The position numbers were made by a program, and so were the translations under genes. A DNA stretch of 64,000 nt from Streptomyces sp. NBC_01314 (GTDB taxonomy: Bacteria > Actinomycetota > Actinomycetes > Streptomycetales > Streptomycetaceae), in contig NZ_CP108394.1 of NCBI RefSeq assembly GCF_041435215.1, forward strand, positions 7,068,001 to 7,132,000, written 5' to 3'. Positions 59,656 to 64,000 of the stretch are shown one piece after another. Within the stretch, counting starts at the first letter, position 1. Every line of letters begins with the position of its first letter. The notes below the pieces were generated by a model, which was not told where the DNA came from, did not search any database, and saw only the letters and a list, made by a program, of their open reading frames with translations.

Positions 59656-60990
59656 ATGGCGAACGGACCCATGGACAGGCGTGCCTTCGACGGGCAGCCC
59701 AACCGACCCAATGGTGCCGCCACCGGCCAGGGTGCGGAGTACACCGGTCGGTACGTGGTCCTGCTCGACCCGAGCAACCAGGAGAGCGGACTGAACGCAC
59801 TGCGTTCCTCCGCCGACATCGCGACCGTCGAACGTGTCCGCGGAACCGAGGTAGGGAACGTCTCCGAACTGCTGGAGCGACCCGACGTCTCGGTGCACTT
59901 CGAGGAACTGGCCGCCGCCGTCGTCGAGGTGCGGCCCGACCAGCGCCACGCGCTGGTGACCGCGGCCGAGGCCGACCCGGCGATCATCGCGGCGGAGCCG
60001 GAGCGCATGGTGTACGCCATGCCGATCACCGCCCCGACGCAGGCGCCGACCGAGTTCTACCCGGCCTACCGCAGTGACGACGAGGTTGTCGACCGCCACA
60101 CCAGGGCCGAAATCGCCGCCGCCCAGGGCCCGGCCTCGGACGAACAGAGCTTCACCTGGGGCCTGCAGGCGATCCGGGCGAACCTGACCCATCTGACCGG
60201 ACGCGGTGTGATGGTCGCCGTCCTCGACACCGGCGTGGACATCACCCACCCGGACCTGGTCGGGTGCATCGAGGACACCATGTCCTTCGTGGTCGGCGAG
60301 GCGGTCGAGGACCGCAACGGCCACGGCACCCACTGCATCGGCACCGTCGCCGGCCCGGCCAAACCCCAGGAGGGACCCCGTTACGGCGTTGCCTGCGACG
60401 CCCGCATCCTCGCCGGAAAGGTCCTCAACAACAGGGGCAGCGGCACCGACGGCCAGGTCCTGGCGGGCATGGCCTGGGCCGTCGCCCGTGGCGCGCGGGT
60501 GATCTCCATGTCGCTCGGCGCGGGGGTCCAGCAGGGTGAGCTCTTCCCGCAGACGTACGAGATCCTGGCCAAGCGCGCGCTCGAGCGCGGGACAGTGATC
60601 GTCGCCGCGGCGGGCAACGAAAGCGAGCGGCCCCCGGTCATTCAGCCTGTCGGCCGGCCCGCCAACTGCCCCTCCATCCTCGCGGTGGCCGCTCTCGACA
60701 GGGCACTCACACCGTCGTCCTTCTCCAACGGAGGCGTCAACGGCCAGGGCGGCGAGATCAACATCGCCGCTCCCGGCAGGGACGTGCGCTCGGCTGCCCC
60801 TGGTGGCAGGTACCAGAACCTGAGCGGCACGAGCATGGCAACGCCGCACGTCGCGGGTGTCCTCGCCCTGCTGGCCGAGGCGCACCCCAACGTGTCCGCG
60901 GCCGATCTCGTGGCCCGTCTGAAGGCCGGCGCGTTCCCGATGGCGCAGCCCGTCAGGGATGTCGGCTCGGGCCTGCTCCAGGCCCCGTGA
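59656..60990 (+). CDS. intracellular subtilisin-like protease (S8 family)
   Basis: The 444-residue protein is an S8 serine protease. The catalytic triad is D191 (VAVLDTGVDITHPD), H223 (NGHGTHCIG) and S393 (LSGTSMATPHVAG), and the oxyanion asparagine is in VAAAGNESE. An N-terminal I9-like propeptide (about residues 30-125: GRYVVLLDPSNQESGLNALR) is present. No signal peptide is seen, so it acts in the cytoplasm. Its stop overlaps the next start (GTGA), coupling it to a small I9-like gene. Substrates are unknown. Confidence 0.9.
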   Translation: MANGPMDRRAFDGQPNRPNGAATGQGAEYTGRYVVLLDPSNQESGLNALRSSADIATVERVRGTEVGNVSELLERPDVSVHFEELAAAVVEVRPDQRHALVTAAEADPAIIAAEPERMVYAMPITAPTQAPTEFYPAYRSDDEVVDRHTRAEIAAAQGPASDEQSFTWGLQAIRANLTHLTGRGVMVAVLDTGVDITHPDLVGCIEDTMSFVVGEAVEDRNGHGTHCIGTVAGPAKPQEGPRYGVACDARILAGKVLNNRGSGTDGQVLAGMAWAVARGARVISMSLGAGVQQGELFPQTYEILAKRALERGTVIVAAAGNESERPPVIQPVGRPANCPSILAVAALDRALTPSSFSNGGVNGQGGEINIAAPGRDVRSAAPGGRYQNLSGTSMATPHVAGVLALLAEAHPNVSAADLVARLKAGAFPMAQPVRDVGSGLLQAP

Positions 60991-61235
60991 GCGAGGCGTC
61001 CCCGTCCGAGCCGGTCGGGGTCGTCCTCGCGGTCGACCCCGACCGGTTCGCGGAAGTCGTCGAGGCCCTACGCCGGGCCGGACTGACGGTCACGGGCGAG
61101 CAGCCGATCGTCGGCACGCTCTCCGGAACCGTCGCGGAGGAACGGATCCCGGTCCTGGAGGCGATCGACGGCGTCGAATCGCTCGACCGGGAGCGCGTCA
61201 TCCGGCTTCCCCCGCCCGACTCCCCGATCCAGTGA
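60987..61235 (+). CDS. small I9-like partner of the subtilase
   Basis: The 82-residue protein starts at GTG 60987, overlapping the protease gene by four bases. It has the fold pattern of subtilisin propeptides: VGVVLAVDPDRFAEVVEALR, then AGLTVTGEQPIVGTLSGTVA and IPVLEAIDGVESLDRERVI. Free propeptide-like proteins can act as chaperones or inhibitors of S8 proteases, so it may control its neighbour. A function in aldol chemistry (an annotation sometimes given to such ORFs) has no support in its sequence. Confidence 0.78.
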   Translation: MSEASPSEPVGVVLAVDPDRFAEVVEALRRAGLTVTGEQPIVGTLSGTVAEERIPVLEAIDGVESLDRERVIRLPPPDSPIQ

Positions 61236-61415
61236 GCCGGAGGACCGCCCCGGACAGGCCCTGCCGTCCGGGGCGTTTCTCCGTCTTCCTGGCCACCGCC
61301 CAGAACCCCCGGCCATCCAGCAAGGCGACCCACTGCCCACCGCCCCGATCGTCAGTGGCGTCCTGTATAAACGGAAAGGGTGACCGGCCGTACGGGCCGA
61401 AAGTGCGTCACCAAG

Positions 61416-61453
61416 GCATGAGGCCGAAGCGACAGCATGAGGCCGAAGCGTCA
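61416..61453. repeat. two-copy 19-bp direct repeat upstream of the DUF6412 gene
   Basis: GCATGAGGCCGAAGCGACA and GCATGAGGCCGAAGCGTCA abut and end 17 bases before the DUF6412 start. A TATAAA sequence at 61366-61371 may be a -10. The rest of 61236-61469 has no gene. Confidence 0.85.
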
Positions 61454-61469
61454 GAAGGGGGAGTGAGCC

Positions 61470-61781
61470 ATGTTCCGGGCCTGGGCCGATCCGCGCCCCG
61501 TCGCCGTGCTGCTCCTCGTCCTTTTCGAACTCTCGGTGCTGGACACCGGCACGCTCTCCGCTGCCGTCGCCTTCGCCGCGACCGCCGCGGCCGGCTCCGC
61601 GTTCGCCGCCTGCGCGGTGATCGCCTCGCGCTGCGCGCCCGTCGTGCCCCGTACACGCGTACGGACAGCCATACGGGACCGTGAGCGCCGTACGGCGTTC
61701 CTGTCCCAACGTGATCCCGACGCTCGCGGCCGTACACGGCCCCGGGCGCCCGGACGTGCCCTCCTGACGGCCACCGCGTAG
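61470..61781 (+). CDS. DUF6412 membrane protein
   Basis: The 103-residue protein has a hydrophobic first half (AVLLLVLFELSVLDTG, AVAFAATAAAGSAFAACAVI) with about two helices and a basic C-terminal tail (RVRTAIRDRERRTAFLSQRD). I recognise it as the DUF6412 family, which regularly precedes a YidC/Oxa1 gene in Streptomyces, as here. The ATG has GGGGGAG upstream. It may assist membrane-protein insertion, which is inference from linkage. Confidence 0.82.
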   Translation: MFRAWADPRPVAVLLLVLFELSVLDTGTLSAAVAFAATAAAGSAFAACAVIASRCAPVVPRTRVRTAIRDRERRTAFLSQRDPDARGRTRPRAPGRALLTATA

Positions 61782-61953
61782 GGCACGCTCCCAGCCAGCT
61801 GACGTAGTACCTGTCTGCACGTGCCCTTTCCGCGGGCCGTCGCGCCATTCCCCGGGTCACCGGACGACATCACCCGACGGCGTCACCGAACGACGTCTCG
61901 TCCCCGGACGACCCCTTCCTGGCACGACGAGACCCCCTGGAGGGCTCCCACTC

Positions 61954-62763
61954 ATGTCCGTTTTCGCCGACCTTGTCGCGCGCCTCGCCGATCTGCTCCA
62001 GCCGCTGTTCCACGCCTCCGCGACGGCCGTCGCGATCGTCCTGTTCACGGCACTCGTACGGCTGCTCGTGCACCCCCTGTCCCGGGCGGCGGCGCGGGGG
62101 CAGCGGGCGCGGGTCGCGTTGCAGCCGCAGATCGCGGAGCTGCGGAAGAAGCACGCGAAGAACCCGGAGAAACTGCAGAAGGCCATGCTGGAGCTGCACA
62201 CGAAGGAGAAGGTGTCGCCGCTCTCCGGCTGCCTGCCCAGCCTCTGCCAGCTGCCGGCCTTCTTCCTCCTCTACCACCTGTTCTCCAACCGGACGATCGG
62301 CGGCGAGGCCAACGCCCTCCTCACCCACCGGCTCTTCGCGGCCCCGCTCGGCGACCGCTGGCACGACGCGCTGGGCGACGGCGGCGTGTTCGGGGCGCAG
62401 GGGCTCGTCTACGTGGGCTTGTTCGTGATCGTCACCGGGGTCGCGGCGTTCAACTTCCGCCGTATGAAGCGGATGATGGCGGCGGGTGCGGCCGGGATGC
62501 CGGCCGTGTCGGACGAGCAGGTGCCCGGGATGGCGGCCAGCATGGGGGCCGTCAGCAAGTTCATGCCGTTCATGTCCTTCTTCACGCTGGTCAGCGTGGC
62601 GGTGGTGCCGCTGGCGGCCGCGTTGTACGTGGTGACCAGTACGACGTGGAGTGCGGTGGAGCGGGCCTTCCTCTACCCGCTGCCCGTGACCGCGGCCGGG
62701 GCCGCTGCCGGTACCAGCACCGGCAGCGGTACCGGTGCCTCGTCGGCCGCCGCCGCCCGGTAG
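61954..62763 (+). CDS. yidC: YidC/Oxa1-family membrane insertase
   Basis: The 269-residue protein inserts and folds membrane proteins. It has the Oxa1 core helices: VAIVLFTALVRLLVHPLSRA (with the basic RAAARGQRARVALQPQIAEL loop), CLPSLCQLPAFFLLYHLFSN, LVYVGLFVIVTGVAAF and FMPFMSFFTLVSVAVVPLAA. The RKKHAKNPEKLQKAMLELH cytosolic loop is typical. It is probably not the main YidC, which in Streptomyces lies near oriC, but a second copy. A Thr/Gly/Ser tail (GTSTGSGTGASS) ends it. Confidence 0.92.
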   Translation: MSVFADLVARLADLLQPLFHASATAVAIVLFTALVRLLVHPLSRAAARGQRARVALQPQIAELRKKHAKNPEKLQKAMLELHTKEKVSPLSGCLPSLCQLPAFFLLYHLFSNRTIGGEANALLTHRLFAAPLGDRWHDALGDGGVFGAQGLVYVGLFVIVTGVAAFNFRRMKRMMAAGAAGMPAVSDEQVPGMAASMGAVSKFMPFMSFFTLVSVAVVPLAAALYVVTSTTWSAVERAFLYPLPVTAAGAAAGTSTGSGTGASSAAAAR

Positions 62764-62910
62764 AGCGGCGGGCGGGGAGGAGCGGGGCGTGGGGCGGTCC
62801 AGTCCGTGAGCCGGGTATTGCGGAGTGGACCGTGACCTTGGAGGATCGACCAGTCCTCCGATGGCTGCACCCATCGGTCGGGCGGCGGACGATCGAGGGA
62901 GATGGCGACC

Positions 62911-63768
62911 ATGAAGCTGCTGCGAGTCGGTACGGCGGGTGCGGAGCGCCCCGCGCTGCTCGACGCCGAGGGAGTCCTGCGGGACCTGTCGGGCGTCGTC
63001 CCGGACATCGACGGCACGCTGCTCGCGGACGACGAGGCGCTCGGGAGGGTCCGGGCCGCTGCCGAGAGCGGTGAGCTGCCCGTCCTGGACGCGGCGGGGC
63101 TGCGGATCGGGCCGCCGCTCGCCCGTATCGGCAAGATCGTCTGCATCGGGCTCAACTACCACGACCACGCGCGTGAGACGGGGTCCGAGCCGCCCGCCGA
63201 GCCGGTGATCTTCTTCAAGGCGGCGGACACGGTGGTCGGGCCCCACGACACGGTGCTGGTGCCGCGCGGGTCGACCAAGACGGACTGGGAGGTCGAGCTC
63301 GCGGTCGTCATCGGGCGTACGGCCCGGTACGTCGAGTCGCGTGAGGCGGCGCTCGCGCATGTCGCCGGGTACGCCGTGTCGCACGACGTGTCCGAGCGGG
63401 AGTTCCAGTTGGAGCGCGGGGGCACGTGGGACAAGGGCAAGAACTGCGAGACGTTCAATCCGTTGGGGCCGTGGTTGGTGACCGCGGACGAGGTTCCCGA
63501 TCCGCAGAAGCTGGGGCTGCGGTTGTGGGTCAACGGGGAGTTGAAGCAGGACGGGACGACCGGGGAGCAGATCTTCGCGGTGAGTGAAGTCGTGCGGTAC
63601 GTCAGTCAGTTCATGACGCTCTATCCCGGGGATGTCATCAACACCGGGACGCCGGCGGGGGTGGCTCTGGGGGAGCCTGAGCCGAAGCCGTTCCTTCGGG
63701 CCGGGGCTGTGGTGGAGCTGGAGATCGATGGGCTCGGCCGGCAACGGCAGGAGTTCAAGAACGCGTAG
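62911..63768 (+). CDS. fumarylacetoacetate hydrolase-family protein
   Basis: The 285-residue protein has the FAH C-terminal domain: IGKIVCIGLNYHDHARETGS, PVIFFKAADTVVGPHDTVLV, DWEVELAVVIGRTARYV (metal-binding ExE), the segment VSHDVSEREFQLERGGTWDK, and NTGTPAGVALG. FAH-fold enzymes hydrolyse or decarboxylate beta-diketo acids. ATG 62911 is chosen for GAGGGAG nine bases upstream; ATG 62902 would leave no spacing. Substrate unknown. Confidence 0.92.
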   Translation: MKLLRVGTAGAERPALLDAEGVLRDLSGVVPDIDGTLLADDEALGRVRAAAESGELPVLDAAGLRIGPPLARIGKIVCIGLNYHDHARETGSEPPAEPVIFFKAADTVVGPHDTVLVPRGSTKTDWEVELAVVIGRTARYVESREAALAHVAGYAVSHDVSEREFQLERGGTWDKGKNCETFNPLGPWLVTADEVPDPQKLGLRLWVNGELKQDGTTGEQIFAVSEVVRYVSQFMTLYPGDVINTGTPAGVALGEPEPKPFLRAGAVVELEIDGLGRQRQEFKNA

Positions 63769-63843
63769 GCGCTCCGCTTGGGGGCCGGGTGCCTGAGGGG
63801 GTGGGGGCTGCGGTTCGTTGGTGGCTGCGGGCTGGGTGTGGCT

Positions 63844-63870
63844 TGTCGCGCAGTTCCCCGCGCCCCTGAA
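63844..63870 (-). repeat. interspersed GC-rich repeat, copy 4
   Basis: TGTCGCGCAGTTCCCCGCGC and CCCTGAA is the reverse-orientation form of the element seen at 10230. Confidence 0.75.
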
Positions 63871-64000
63871 ACGCGTGGGTTCCCTTGGTCGTAAAGCGCC
63901 GCGGAGTTCGCCGTGGCCCTGAAAACGCGTGGGTTCCCTCGGTCGTAGAGCGGCGCGGAGTTTGCCGTGGTCCTGGAAACGGGCAGTTCTCCCCGGTCCT
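63852..64000. repeat. 53-54-bp tandem repeat, at least 2.8 copies
   Basis: Units start at 63852, 63905 and 63959 with the shared core CCCTGAAAACGCGTGGGTTC and CGGTCGTAGAGCGGCGCGGAG. The last unit is cut by the window edge. Confidence 0.82.

Larger units (their letters stand above)
63769..64000. other. repeat-rich spacer at the window end
   Basis: No gene is supported in these 232 bases. They hold an interspersed-repeat copy (63844-63870) that merges into a 53-54-bp tandem array. Confidence 0.6.

Noticed and set aside
60987..61235. Ketohydroxyglutarate aldolase, as such small genes are sometimes annotated.
   Set aside because: The protein is only 82 residues and lacks the aldolase barrel; its pattern fits a subtilisin propeptide.

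Overview
The window is chromosomal DNA from a high-G+C actinomycete, almost certainly a Streptomyces. Third codon positions are almost all G or C, GTG starts are frequent, and the gene set is typical of that genus (DasR-type PTS genes, CysO/CysM/Mec cysteine pathway, class E sortase, XRE/DUF397/ATPase trio, DUF3618, DUF1707). All family assignments come from reading motifs by eye; no database search was run.

Region 1 to about 41000 is mostly core Streptomyces chromosome. It opens with a Ser/Thr kinase, the two NAD-salvage genes pncA and pncB, clpS with a DUF2017 partner, and an amino-acid permease. Next comes a cysteine block: the JAMM protease Mec, a LacI regulator, a leaderless cysteine leader peptide, cysO and cysM. 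Then follow a PemK-like protein, an MBL-fold hydrolase, divergent N-acetylglucosamine PTS genes with DasR (dre) sites, rph, a lipoprotein, rdgB and tRNA-Leu(UAG). After a repeat-rich HNH protein come bcp, DUF3618, a GroES-like protein, a large class A penicillin-binding protein, a three-gene ABC exporter, a DUF1707 protein, a GDSL esterase, DUF445, an MFS transporter, small membrane proteins, a GlxA-type regulator, two alpha/beta hydrolases, a lipoprotein and a Phd/RelE-like toxin-antitoxin pair.

Region 40000 to 55600 is accessory and patchy in base composition. It holds a MerR/MFS divergent pair, a decayed XRE gene, a valS outside its usual setting, a 5'-truncated glycosyltransferase, an XRE/DUF397/anti-sigma trio, and a three-gene DNA-defence-like cluster. 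That cluster is a phospholipase-D/helicase/DUF3427 protein, a DUF6602-like nuclease and an SRA plus PD-(D/E)XK nuclease. It is followed by an IS5-type element that is frameshifted and carries a foreign gene inside its left end, a second IS fragment, and an orphan barstar-like gene.

Region 55600 to 64000 returns to ordinary chromosome: a SEC-C protein, a GH30 glycosidase and class E sortase divergent across a repeat array, an intracellular subtilase translationally coupled to a small I9-like partner, DUF6412, YidC/Oxa1 and an FAH-family hydrolase. It ends in a copy of an interspersed repeat that recurs at least four times in the window.

Recurring themes are in-frame tandem duplications at or near gene ends (pncB, mec, an esterase), very long perfect hairpins between convergent genes, and two short leader ORFs placed where they could control downstream genes.
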